Origin: Hyphomicrobiales bacterium
GTDB taxonomy: Bacteria > Pseudomonadota > Alphaproteobacteria > Rhizobiales > Methyloligellaceae
Assembly: GCA_021775555.1 (NCBI GenBank)
Contig: JAJFHP010000062.1
Coordinates: forward strand, 1 to 44,369
Direction of reading: 5' to 3'
Length of the DNA: 44,369 nucleotides
A program made the translations under genes and the position numbers. This document shows, piece by piece, positions 7,869 through 15,062 of the stretch. Position 1 is the first letter of the stretch. Each line of letters opens with the position of its first letter. The notes under the pieces are model-generated. The model did no database searches. It was not told the origin of the DNA and was given only the letters and a program-made list of their open reading frames with translations.

Positions 7869-8240
7869 ATGACTGTTGCGGTAGCTCACATCATGACCAC
7901 GAAGGTTTTCTTTGCAGCGATGGATCATACGGTTGAGCATGCACGCGAACTCATGGCGTCGAAGAAAATTCATGCGCTTCCCGTCGTCGGTAACAACAAG
8001 AAGATCATGGGCATAGTAACGACGACTGACATTGCAAGGCGTGTCGAAGACAACACACCAGTACGACATGTGATGAGCGACATGGTGATTATAGTGCACG
8101 CAGGAGATCCTGTGAGCGAAGCGGCGCGGTTAATGCGCAAGCACAGGATACATCACCTCGTGGTTACGGACGATGGCAAGGCTATCGGTATCGTCAGTTC
8201 TTTTGATGTCCTGAGGGTGGTCGAACAGAATCATATCTAG
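7869..8240 (+). CDS. Two-CBS-domain protein
   Basis: A 123-residue protein made only of a CBS pair. The first repeat runs from about residue 5 to 60 (VAHIMTTK ... IHALPVVGNNKKIMGIVT) and the second from about 64 to 118 (VRHVMSDM ... IHHLVVTDDGKAIGIVSS). CBS pairs bind adenosine nucleotides or S-adenosyl compounds and act as regulatory modules. No catalytic domain is present. The gene starts six bases after the ecm stop, so it is probably translated from the same message. The stop codon abuts a broken copy of the ecm 3' end, implying that the gene was placed here by rearrangement. A regulatory effect on Ecm or another partner is only a guess. Confidence 0.85.
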   Translation: MTVAVAHIMTTKVFFAAMDHTVEHARELMASKKIHALPVVGNNKKIMGIVTTTDIARRVEDNTPVRHVMSDMVIIVHAGDPVSEAARLMRKHRIHHLVVTDDGKAIGIVSSFDVLRVVEQNHI

Positions 8241-8342
8241 CGTTTCTCGCATCGACGCACCCAAGGATTTCCAGCTCAACGCCATCATGGAGATATCGTG
8301 GCTTTGGCGGGTTCTAAGGAAACAACCGGACTCTCCAAATAA
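8239..8342 (+). pseudogene. Decayed second copy of the ecm 3' end
   Basis: Read in frame from 8239, the DNA encodes SVSRIDAPKDFQLNAIM, matching GVSRIYTPKDFQLNAIM at 7773-7823 in ecm. Restoring one missing base at about 8290/8291 continues it as GDIVALAGS, matching GDIVELAGT, then a short different tail to TAA at 8340-8342. Of 26 aligned codons about 21 encode the same residue, yet many third positions differ (CTC AAC GCC ATC against CTT AAT GCG ATT). This is therefore an old or foreign copy, not a recent duplication. It has no start and is frameshifted, so it is not expected to be functional. Confidence 0.85.
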
Positions 8343-8483
8343 CACCCGCGTTCTTGCCTGGCACTCCGGACTATTTCCTATTAACGCTGAGGATTGAGAT
8401 TCTGGCTCTATAGCTTTCCCTTTCGCTCAGGGCTTCCCACATACCATTTAGCCGGAGCAGAAAATAATGGGAGGATCAGCGCT

Positions 8484-9074
8484 ATGAAAAAAGTCATTCT
8501 GATCGGCCTGGCGCTTATTTGCACCACAGTGGCCGGGCTTCTCTGGATCTATCTATCGGTGGATGGGCGTTCCTATACAGTTGCCAGCAATTCCATGCTG
8601 CCGGTGATCAGCGCTGATGAACTCGTTTATTGCTCCAGGGACAAAAAGACCAAGCCGACCTATGGCGACCTTGTCATCTATCGGCGACCGGACAAGAAGG
8701 CAGATACGTCAAAGATGGTGAAAATGGTGGTTGGCCTTGCCGGAGATACTGTCCAGATGAAAGGTGGTTTCCTGTGGATCAATGGTGAAGTCGTCCCGAA
8801 ACGGCGGGCCGGTGAATTCGAAATCCCGGGTTTTGGCGGAATTGTCAGTAAAATGGTTCCACGTTTCGAGGAAACGCTCCCCGGTGGCGTGAAGACCTAT
8901 GTGCTTGATAGCGAGCAGGCAGGCCGGCTCGATAATACGGCGCTGTTTACCGTGCCTGAGGGCCATGTGTTTGTGATCGGCAACAACCGTGACGCAAGCA
9001 CCGACAGCCGCATTACAACGGTTCATGGGCCGGTTCCGACAGGCAATATCATTTGCAAGGCCTCAATTTCATAA
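8484..9074 (+). CDS. Signal peptidase I (S26 family)-like protein
   Basis: A membrane-anchored serine peptidase of 196 residues. One N-terminal transmembrane helix (about 4-26) is followed by box B SNSMLP with nucleophile Ser37, box D KMVVGLAGDTV with general base Lys80, and box E GNNRDASTDSR near the C-terminus (family form GDNRDNSxDSR). The Ser/Lys dyad appears intact. ATG 8484 follows GGGAGGATC and gives a normal N-terminus; the frame is open 30 codons further up. The usual lepB neighbours (lepA, rnc, era) are absent and box E has Asn for Asp. It may be a secondary peptidase (TraF/LepB-like) with narrower substrates. Confidence 0.8.
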   Translation: MKKVILIGLALICTTVAGLLWIYLSVDGRSYTVASNSMLPVISADELVYCSRDKKTKPTYGDLVIYRRPDKKADTSKMVKMVVGLAGDTVQMKGGFLWINGEVVPKRRAGEFEIPGFGGIVSKMVPRFEETLPGGVKTYVLDSEQAGRLDNTALFTVPEGHVFVIGNNRDASTDSRITTVHGPVPTGNIICKASIS

Positions 9075-9098
9075 TGCTCCAAGCTTAAAGAGCAGCCC

Positions 9099-9578
9099 TC
9101 AAGCCACAGCCAAAATCTCCTTCCGCACGCTCAGCACCTGCATGCAGGCCTCGGCAGCCTCTTGCCCCTTCACCTTGAAATGCTCAAGGAAGAATTTCTG
9201 GTGCTTTTCGCTCTCATGGAAATGGTGCGGGGTGAGAACGACTGACAGAACAGGTATGTCTGTTTCCATCTGTGCCTGCATCAGCCCACTGACGACGCTT
9301 TGTGCAACGAAGTCGTGCCGGTAGATACCGCCATCGACCACGAAGCCACACGCGACAATAGCACCGTAATGCCCGGTCTTCGCCAGCAGCCGGGTTTGCA
9401 AGGGGAGTTCAAATGCGCCGGGCACATCGAAGACATCGATATTTGGTGCCGTATTTGTTATCCGGCCAATCTCGGCCTTGAAGGCTTTATAGGCTTCATC
9501 GACGATATCGACATGCCAGCGCGCCTGTACAAAGGCAATGCGCACTTCAGCTGGTAGTTTTTGGGAGCTCTGATTCAT
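9099..9578 (-). CDS. ribH2: 6,7-Dimethyl-8-ribityllumazine synthase, type II (RibH2)
   Basis: Condenses 5-amino-6-ribitylamino-uracil with 3,4-dihydroxy-2-butanone 4-phosphate, the penultimate step of riboflavin synthesis. The 159-residue protein has DVFDVPGAFELPLQTRLL (49-66) and VVDGGIYRHDFVAQ (80-93) with the catalytic-type His88. The IYRHDF form is that of the RibH2 type described in Brucella and rhizobia, as opposed to RibH1. The start is preceded by AAAGGAG. It is a lone gene with an FMN riboswitch in its leader, the arrangement described for ribH2 in related bacteria. Expression should therefore fall when FMN is high. Confidence 0.92.
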   Translation of the reverse strand: MNQSSQKLPAEVRIAFVQARWHVDIVDEAYKAFKAEIGRITNTAPNIDVFDVPGAFELPLQTRLLAKTGHYGAIVACGFVVDGGIYRHDFVAQSVVSGLMQAQMETDIPVLSVVLTPHHFHESEKHQKFFLEHFKVKGQEAAEACMQVLSVRKEILAVA

Positions 9579-9662
9579 TGGTTTCTCCTTTGAAAGACCA
9601 GAATCAGGGCGTTACGAAATGGCAATTCACAACGCGCGAATGCGTAGCGTCTCACCATTTTC

Positions 9663-9821
9663 GCTCTCTTCCATCCGGACTGTAACCGTCGGCTTCGGAA
9701 TCACACCGAATCTGCTGACCTCTTATCCGGGCTGGTGGGACAAGAGCGCTCGCGGGCTTGAAGCCACATGCTTCTTACCGCCGGTGGGGACTTCCACCCC
9801 GCCCCGAGAACGTGTCCTGAC
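9663..9821 (-). ncRNA. FMN riboswitch (RFN element) controlling ribH2
   Basis: On the minus strand this region carries the conserved RFN parts in order: GTTCTCGGGGCGGGGTGGAA, CCCCACCGGCGGT, AGCCCGCGAGCG, GATTCGGTGTGATTCCGA, GCCGACGGTTACAGTCCGG and ATGGAAGAGAG. Between it and ribH2 a CGAAATGG/CCATTTTCG pair (9615-9622 with 9655-9663) can form a hairpin that may serve as expression platform. The ribH2 ribosome site AAAGGAG lies close to the start. Confidence 0.96.
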
Positions 9822-9945
9822 TTATGACAGGACGGAGTGCTTATACCGGCTTGGCAAGGCATTGTCAGTGAAGAAATGTTGTGGGCAAAAGTCATCTCCC
9901 TGCAAAACTATGGGCCACTGTTGAAGACCGTGATAGTCAGTGCGT

Positions 9946-10596
9946 ATGTGTTTCTCAGCAATGGCGAGTTTCGTTGCAGCCGGTGTCACCGGCGCTACCG
10001 GCGTCGCCGCCATTTCACGGACAACGAAGCGAAATGAACTGCCATTGGCTGCAATTCCGCTCTTTTTCGCCGCGCAACAAGCGGTGGAAGGGGCGCTGTG
10101 GTTGACCTTGCCCGTGGCACCGGAAGGTGCAGTCTCGTCAACGCTGACCTATCTGTTTCTGCTCTTCGCCAAGGTGTTCTGGCCATTATTTGTACCGCTC
10201 GCCGTTCTGCTCATTGAGCCGGATCGCATACGGCGCTGGATGCTGATCGTGCTATGTGCTGCAGGTGCGGGGGTTGCCCTGTTCTTTGCGGTGTCCATGC
10301 TGACTGACAACCACAGCGCCCATATTCTTGGTGGCCACGTGGTTTATTCCCCCGAGACACATCTCACTGATGCAATCCGTCTGACCTATCTGCTAACCAC
10401 CTGCATCGCTCCGATTGCGTCCTCGCATAGGGCGGTGCAATTGCTCGGTCTGATCGTAACGGCGGGCGCACTGGTTACGTTTGTCTTTTACTGGGATGCA
10501 TTTGCTTCGGTCTGGTGCTTCTTTGCGGCGGCTGGCAGTGTTGTTATCCTAACGCATTTTGTAAAAGAGCACCGTGCACAGCAGCAGGCGGCATGA
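9946..10596 (+). CDS. Seven-to-eight-helix membrane protein, DUF6629-like
   Basis: A 216-residue integral membrane protein with hydrophobic segments spread over almost the whole length. The N-terminus MCFSAMASFVAAGVTG resembles a family of bacterial membrane proteins of unknown function that begin MCFSA (DUF6629, from memory). Recurrent features are FFAAQQAVEGALW and a polar loop with SPETHLTD. The ATG at 9946 is preferred over an in-frame GTG two codons upstream because the family starts with MCFS. It lies 16 bases before the Cys/Met PLP enzyme and may be cotranscribed with it. No function can be assigned. Confidence 0.7.
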   Translation: MCFSAMASFVAAGVTGATGVAAISRTTKRNELPLAAIPLFFAAQQAVEGALWLTLPVAPEGAVSSTLTYLFLLFAKVFWPLFVPLAVLLIEPDRIRRWMLIVLCAAGAGVALFFAVSMLTDNHSAHILGGHVVYSPETHLTDAIRLTYLLTTCIAPIASSHRAVQLLGLIVTAGALVTFVFYWDAFASVWCFFAAAGSVVILTHFVKEHRAQQQAA

Positions 10597-10612
10597 GGGA
10601 TAGATATTATAC

Positions 10613-11764
10613 ATGACACAGAATAAAAACGATTGGTCCCCGAGCACGCAAGCGGTACAGGCCCTCCATTTGATCGATGATGCCACCGGCGCGGTCGTGC
10701 CGGGGATTGAATTGGCCAGCACTTTTGCCCGCGGGAGCGACTATGAACCGGTTGGGGATTTCAATTATGCCCGCTATGACAATCCGACGACACAGGCAAC
10801 AGAGAAGGTGCTGGCGTCGCTCGATGGTGGCGCGGACGCGTTGGCCTTCAATGCCGGCCTGGCAGCAACCGTATCGGTATTCGAAACCGTGCGCTCAGGA
10901 CAGCATATTGCCGCGCCCCGCGTCATGTATCACGGCGGCCAGGACTGGCTGCGTCGTATCTCCGAGACCCGCGGCATCGGACTGACCTTTTTCGACCAGA
11001 CGGAAGACGGCGCGCTCGAAGACTCGATCCGCCCCGGTGAGACGGCGATTTTATGGATAGAAACGCCGGTCAACCCGACATGGGATGTCATCGATATAAA
11101 AAAGGCAGCGAAGGCCGCCCATGACGCCGGGGCCATCCTCGCTGTCGATAGTACAGTTGCCCCGCCCTGCACGACGCGGGCGCTGGAGCTTGGCGCGGAC
11201 ATCGTGTTCCACTCGGCAACAAAATATCTTGGCGGGCATAGCGACCTCACTGCGGGGGCTCTCATTTGCGCCGAGGAGAACGAGCTGTGGGACGAAATCA
11301 AACAGGTGCGTAAGCTGACGGGCGGTATCTTGAGCCCGTTTGATGCGTGGCTGCTGCTGCGCGGCATGCGCACGCTATTCATCCGCTATGAGCGCGCGTC
11401 GGAAAACGCCATGGAACTGGCCCAGACCCTGTCGAACCATCCCAAGGTTGAACGGGTGCTTTATCCGGGCCTTGAAAGCCATCCCGGACATGAAATCGCC
11501 AGGAAGCAGATGCGCTCCGGGTTTGGTGGCATGATGTCGATACTGGTGGATGGCGACGCAGAGGCCGCCAAGCGCGTTGCAACCGCGACACGGCTGTTCA
11601 TCCCGGCAACATCACTGGGTGGCGTGGAGAGCCTGATCGAACACCGCAAGTCGGTCGAGGGGCCTCACAGCATCGTTCCGCCAAATCTCCTTCGCCTGTC
11701 AGTCGGCATTGAGGATGTAAAAGACCTGATTGCCGATCTGGATCAGGCTTTGGAGAGAGTTTGA
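10613..11764 (+). CDS. Cystathionine gamma-synthase family PLP enzyme
   Basis: A 383-residue fold-type I PLP enzyme of the Cys/Met metabolism family, which includes cystathionine gamma-synthase, beta- and gamma-lyases and sulfhydrylases. The cofactor lysine is Lys204 in HSATKYLGGHSD. The N-terminal YARYDNPTTQATEKVLASLD and the C-terminal SLGGVESLIEHRKS are family motifs (SLGGxESL binds the substrate carboxylate). The exact reaction cannot be read from the sequence. No met or cys biosynthesis gene is adjacent, so annotation as metB would be unsafe. It is likely cytosolic and tetrameric. The 3' end meets the convergent protease gene with one base between. Confidence 0.88.
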   Translation: MTQNKNDWSPSTQAVQALHLIDDATGAVVPGIELASTFARGSDYEPVGDFNYARYDNPTTQATEKVLASLDGGADALAFNAGLAATVSVFETVRSGQHIAAPRVMYHGGQDWLRRISETRGIGLTFFDQTEDGALEDSIRPGETAILWIETPVNPTWDVIDIKKAAKAAHDAGAILAVDSTVAPPCTTRALELGADIVFHSATKYLGGHSDLTAGALICAEENELWDEIKQVRKLTGGILSPFDAWLLLRGMRTLFIRYERASENAMELAQTLSNHPKVERVLYPGLESHPGHEIARKQMRSGFGGMMSILVDGDAEAAKRVATATRLFIPATSLGGVESLIEHRKSVEGPHSIVPPNLLRLSVGIEDVKDLIADLDQALERV

Positions 11765-11765
11765 C

Positions 11766-12593
11766 CTAACTTCCCCGTCGGCCCGGGATATCGATGGGCA
11801 GATATTCAACACCTGATCGTTGCACAGGCGCAGGGTAGAGCTTCATCAGGTCGAGGAATTGCTTCGGCATCCCGACCTTCACCGGCAGGCCAATCGAGGC
11901 GGCCTCTTCTGCGGTCAGCGCGTAGTCGTGGGTCCAGTGTCCACCGGCCAGTTTCTCCGCGAGCTTCTTCGCCTTTGACTTGCTCATGCGCGGGGTCATC
12001 AGCTCAACCGCGCCGCGTTTCACTTGCGCCAAAGCCTTCTCGCTCACATCGGCCAGAACAAGGGTCAGGTCAAACACCTGTTCAATCGGCTTGGCATCGC
12101 GCGCGGCAACGATACTGGCGGCGGGCAGGCCGACCAGTTGCGGGTCTATGGGGCCAAGTACGGAAAATTCCCCGAGAACAATCTCGTCGGCGGCCAGAGC
12201 AATAAGCGTGCCGCCTGACATGGCGAACACCGGCACATAGACGCGCACTTTGGCGGGGTGCGCTTCAACGGCGCGGGCAATCTGCATGGCCGCCAGAACG
12301 AGGCCGCCCGGCGTGTGGAGAACAAGATCGATGGGCCGGTCGTCCGGCGTTTCCTTGATCGCCGCAATGATCGTCTGCGCGTCTTCCATGTCGATATGGC
12401 GGGCGACGGAAAAGCCGAACAGGCTCTTTTTCTCCTGCCGGTGGATCATGGTGATGACACGCGCACCATGCGCCTTCTCGATTTTGCGGATGGCCTCGCC
12501 ACGGCGCATGGCAAGCAGCCGTCCCATCAGGATGGGTTGCAGCGCCATGATGGCAAAGAGAATAAAAATGATCGTTGTAAAATCGAAATTCAT
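11766..12593 (-). CDS. SDH-type Clp-fold serine protease, membrane anchored
   Basis: A 275-residue protein with an N-terminal transmembrane helix (about 5-23) followed by a Clp/crotonase-fold protease domain of the SDH family (Ser-Asp-His triad; formerly DUF114, related to SppA). LVLHTPGGLVLAAMQIARA (90-108) forms the substrate strand region. FAMSGGTLIAL contains the probable nucleophile Ser126, LGPIDPQL gives Asp150, and GGHWTHDYALT supplies His219 or His222. ALTAEEAASIGLPV is a typical ending of this fold. Family members are thought to degrade membrane or signal peptides. It is divergent from the FAH-family gene. Confidence 0.85.
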   Translation of the reverse strand: MNFDFTTIIFILFAIMALQPILMGRLLAMRRGEAIRKIEKAHGARVITMIHRQEKKSLFGFSVARHIDMEDAQTIIAAIKETPDDRPIDLVLHTPGGLVLAAMQIARAVEAHPAKVRVYVPVFAMSGGTLIALAADEIVLGEFSVLGPIDPQLVGLPAASIVAARDAKPIEQVFDLTLVLADVSEKALAQVKRGAVELMTPRMSKSKAKKLAEKLAGGHWTHDYALTAEEAASIGLPVKVGMPKQFLDLMKLYPAPVQRSGVEYLPIDIPGRRGS

Positions 12594-12703
12594 GGATCAC
12601 TCGGACCTGTCACGATACAAACTCAATCATGTCGCACTGCGCACCCTGGAACAAGCCCCGGTAATGGCATGGGAGAAGCGCTAGGCCAAACAGGGAGCGA
12701 AGC

Positions 12704-13579
12704 ATGAAACTGGTGAGCTACAGAAAGAAGAAGCGCGTAGCCTACGCGGTTGTCGCGGATGGCGTGGACGGGCCGGCGGAAAAAGCGACTGCGATCCCCG
12801 TGAAGGGTGACTTTGCAAAGAAATATCCATCGATCCGCGCGGTGCTTGAAGGCAAGGCCCTGGGCAAACTTGCGAAATGGTCCAAGGGCCGCAAGGCGTC
12901 GCTAAAGCTCTCGGATGTTGAATTCCTGCCGCCCTTGCATGATGCTGAGAAGGTGCTGTGCATTGGCGTCAACTATGCCAAGCGGCACCCGGTCCACGGC
13001 GAGATGCCACCCCCTGAAAACATTTCCATGTTCATCAAGGCCGAAGGCGGGCTTGTTGGTCATCTTGAGCCACTGGAGTACCCGGTCGAGGGGCCGCGTG
13101 ACTCGTTCGACTATGAAGGCGAACTGGTGCTGGTATTCGGCAAGGGTGGTCGCCACATCGCCAAGGAGAAGGCGTTCGATCACATTGCCGGTTATACCAT
13201 CATGGATGATGGCTCCGTGCGTGACTGGCAAAAACATTCGGTGACTGCAGGAAAAAATTTCTATGCCTCGGGCTCATCCGGACCCTGGTTCGTGACGGCG
13301 GACGAGATTGATGATCCTTTCGACATGCAGCTTTCCACCAAGTTGAACGGCGAGGAGGTCCAGAACGCGAAGGTCAGCGACATGATCTTCGATATTTCGA
13401 CGCTTGTGAATTACGTCTCGACGTTCATCGAACTGAAGCCGGGAGATATACTCTCGACGGGATCGCCCGAAGGCTCCGGCGGCTCGCGCCAGCCCCAGCG
13501 CTTCCTGGTGCCGGGAGACGAACTTGAGATCGAGTGGTCGGGCATAGGGACGCTGAGGAACAAGGTGTCGGGAACTTGA
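12704..13579 (+). CDS. Fumarylacetoacetate hydrolase (FAH) family protein
   Basis: A 291-residue protein with the C-terminal FAH fold preceded by a short N-terminal domain. Metal ligands are visible as Glu138 and Glu140 in FDYEGELVLVFG and an Asp in GYTIMDDGSVRDWQ. IGVNYAKRHP and LSTGSPEGSG are also characteristic. FAH-family enzymes hydrolyse C-C bonds or decarboxylate or hydrate 2-keto acids. Length and motifs are closest to the 2-hydroxyhepta-2,4-diene-1,7-dioate isomerase/ureidoglycolate-lyase-like group, but the substrate is not deducible and no aromatic pathway genes are nearby. A GGGAGCGAAGC ribosome site precedes ATG 12704. Confidence 0.88.
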   Translation: MKLVSYRKKKRVAYAVVADGVDGPAEKATAIPVKGDFAKKYPSIRAVLEGKALGKLAKWSKGRKASLKLSDVEFLPPLHDAEKVLCIGVNYAKRHPVHGEMPPPENISMFIKAEGGLVGHLEPLEYPVEGPRDSFDYEGELVLVFGKGGRHIAKEKAFDHIAGYTIMDDGSVRDWQKHSVTAGKNFYASGSSGPWFVTADEIDDPFDMQLSTKLNGEEVQNAKVSDMIFDISTLVNYVSTFIELKPGDILSTGSPEGSGGSRQPQRFLVPGDELEIEWSGIGTLRNKVSGT

Positions 13580-13643
13580 TTGTTCTTTCCAGCTCTTGAT
13601 AGGCTCACGGCGCGGCATTCAGCAATGTACGGAGTTAAAGATT

Positions 13644-14006
13644 ATGCTTCTGAGAATAATTGTTTTAACAGGCCTCCTGATCAGCGTCTTTGCCGGGTCA
13701 GCAAGCGCTGAAAGCCTTGTTGTTCGCATGGAAAGCGAACACCCCAATTCCGTGGCCGTCATGTTTTATTCGACCTCGCGCGACCATATCTGGCCGGATA
13801 ACAAGGATGTCTTTTTGATCGACGATGACGGGGTTCATACCTATCCGTTGCAGTGCAAGACAGGCGAGCAGATTTGCTACGGTGCATGGGTGCGCGGAGA
13901 CGAAAAATCCTTCTGGGGAGTTGGTCCGGACAACAAGCAAGAGTGCACCGATTGCTGCTTCCAGTGCGAGGGTGGCGAAACCAATATTATCTCGTTGACG
14001 CAGTAG
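13644..14006 (+). CDS. Small secreted Cys-rich protein of unknown function
   Basis: A 120-residue protein with a clear signal peptide (MLLRIIVLTGLLISVFAGSASAES, cleavage after ASA near residue 22), so periplasmic or exported. The mature part has five or more cysteines, including QCKTGEQIC and ECTDCCFQCEGGE, suggesting disulfides or metal binding. No known family is recognised. The ATG at 13644 follows GGAGTTAAAG; an earlier in-frame start would bury the signal peptide. It stands alone between the FAH-family gene and the AEC transporter. Confidence 0.7.
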   Translation: MLLRIIVLTGLLISVFAGSASAESLVVRMESEHPNSVAVMFYSTSRDHIWPDNKDVFLIDDDGVHTYPLQCKTGEQICYGAWVRGDEKSFWGVGPDNKQECTDCCFQCEGGETNIISLTQ

Positions 14007-14100
14007 CCGGTCTGTAGAGCGGTCAAGCGTCGCACAATAATGCACTCCACGCCCTGGAGTTGCTTGTCACGGGCGCGCGGCTCCTCTACCTCTTCGCCGC

Positions 14101-15051
14101 ATGTATGATGTCGTCCTCATCGTTGCGCCCGTATTCGGGCTCATACTCGTTGGATATGCGCTCGCACGGTTTCATATCCTGAGTGAAGAGGCGGGCAAGG
14201 GGCTTGCCGAATTTGTCTTCACCGCCGCCGTGCCGGCGTTGCTGTTCCGTATGATGGTGACGGCGGAACCGGCACAGGGAGCTTCACCCTTTGCGCTCTG
14301 GGGCAGCTATTTTCTTACCTCTGGCGTTATCTGGCTTGCGGCGGCCATAGCCACTCATCTGGTGCTGCGCCGCCCGGCACGCGATGGCGCGGCCATCTCC
14401 ATGGGGTCCAGCTTCGGCAATATTGTCATGCTCGGCATACCGCTGGCGCTTGACCGGTTCGGCGCCGATGCCGCCACGCCTATTGCCATCATCATTTCCA
14501 TCAGCGCACCGTTGCACTGGTTTACGGCGACACTGCATATCGAGCTTGTGACGCAGCGGGGTGAATTAAGCTGGGTCAAGCAGATCAGGGACCTTGTCAC
14601 AAGCCTCATCAAGAACCCGCTGGTGATGGGACTCGTTGCCGGTCTCATGTGGCGCGCAACCGGGCTCGGTCTCCATCCCATTCCCGACAAGATGATTTCA
14701 CTCATGGGTCAGATGGCCATTCCGGGCTCGCTTGTTGCCCTGGGCCTGGGGCTCACCGCTTTTCGTGCCAAGGGTCAGGGGTCGAGCGTTGCTCTCATGT
14801 GCATCATGTCACTGATCGCCTTCCCGGCGCTGGTGTGGCTGGCGGCGTTTCATGTGTTTGATCTGCCGCCTGTCTGGGCGGGCGTGGCCGTGCTGCTTGC
14901 CGCCTGTCCGCCGGGGGCGAATGCCTTCCTGTTTGCCAGCCGCTATGAGGCGGCGCAAGGCTCGGTTTCTGCCGCAGTTGCGTTCGGCACTGTGCTCTCT
15001 ATCATCTCTGTCACCATCATCCTGGTTCTCTTGGTCCCGCAAATGCCGTAA
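14101..15051 (+). CDS. AEC family transporter (auxin efflux carrier-like)
   Basis: A 316-residue inner-membrane protein with about ten transmembrane helices in two halves. Family signatures are LVGYALARFHILSEEAGKGLAEF written across residues 16-38, the middle segment GIPLALDRFG and the C-terminal half CPPGANAFLFASRYE. AEC carriers in bacteria move carboxylates such as malate or malonate. Only 11 bases separate its stop from the L-2-hydroxyglutarate oxidase start, so the two are probably one operon. That makes a dicarboxylate or 2-hydroxyglutarate-like substrate a reasonable guess. Confidence 0.85.
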   Translation: MYDVVLIVAPVFGLILVGYALARFHILSEEAGKGLAEFVFTAAVPALLFRMMVTAEPAQGASPFALWGSYFLTSGVIWLAAAIATHLVLRRPARDGAAISMGSSFGNIVMLGIPLALDRFGADAATPIAIIISISAPLHWFTATLHIELVTQRGELSWVKQIRDLVTSLIKNPLVMGLVAGLMWRATGLGLHPIPDKMISLMGQMAIPGSLVALGLGLTAFRAKGQGSSVALMCIMSLIAFPALVWLAAFHVFDLPPVWAGVAVLLAACPPGANAFLFASRYEAAQGSVSAAVAFGTVLSIISVTIILVLLVPQMP

Positions 15052-15062
15052 AGGCAGTTCCC

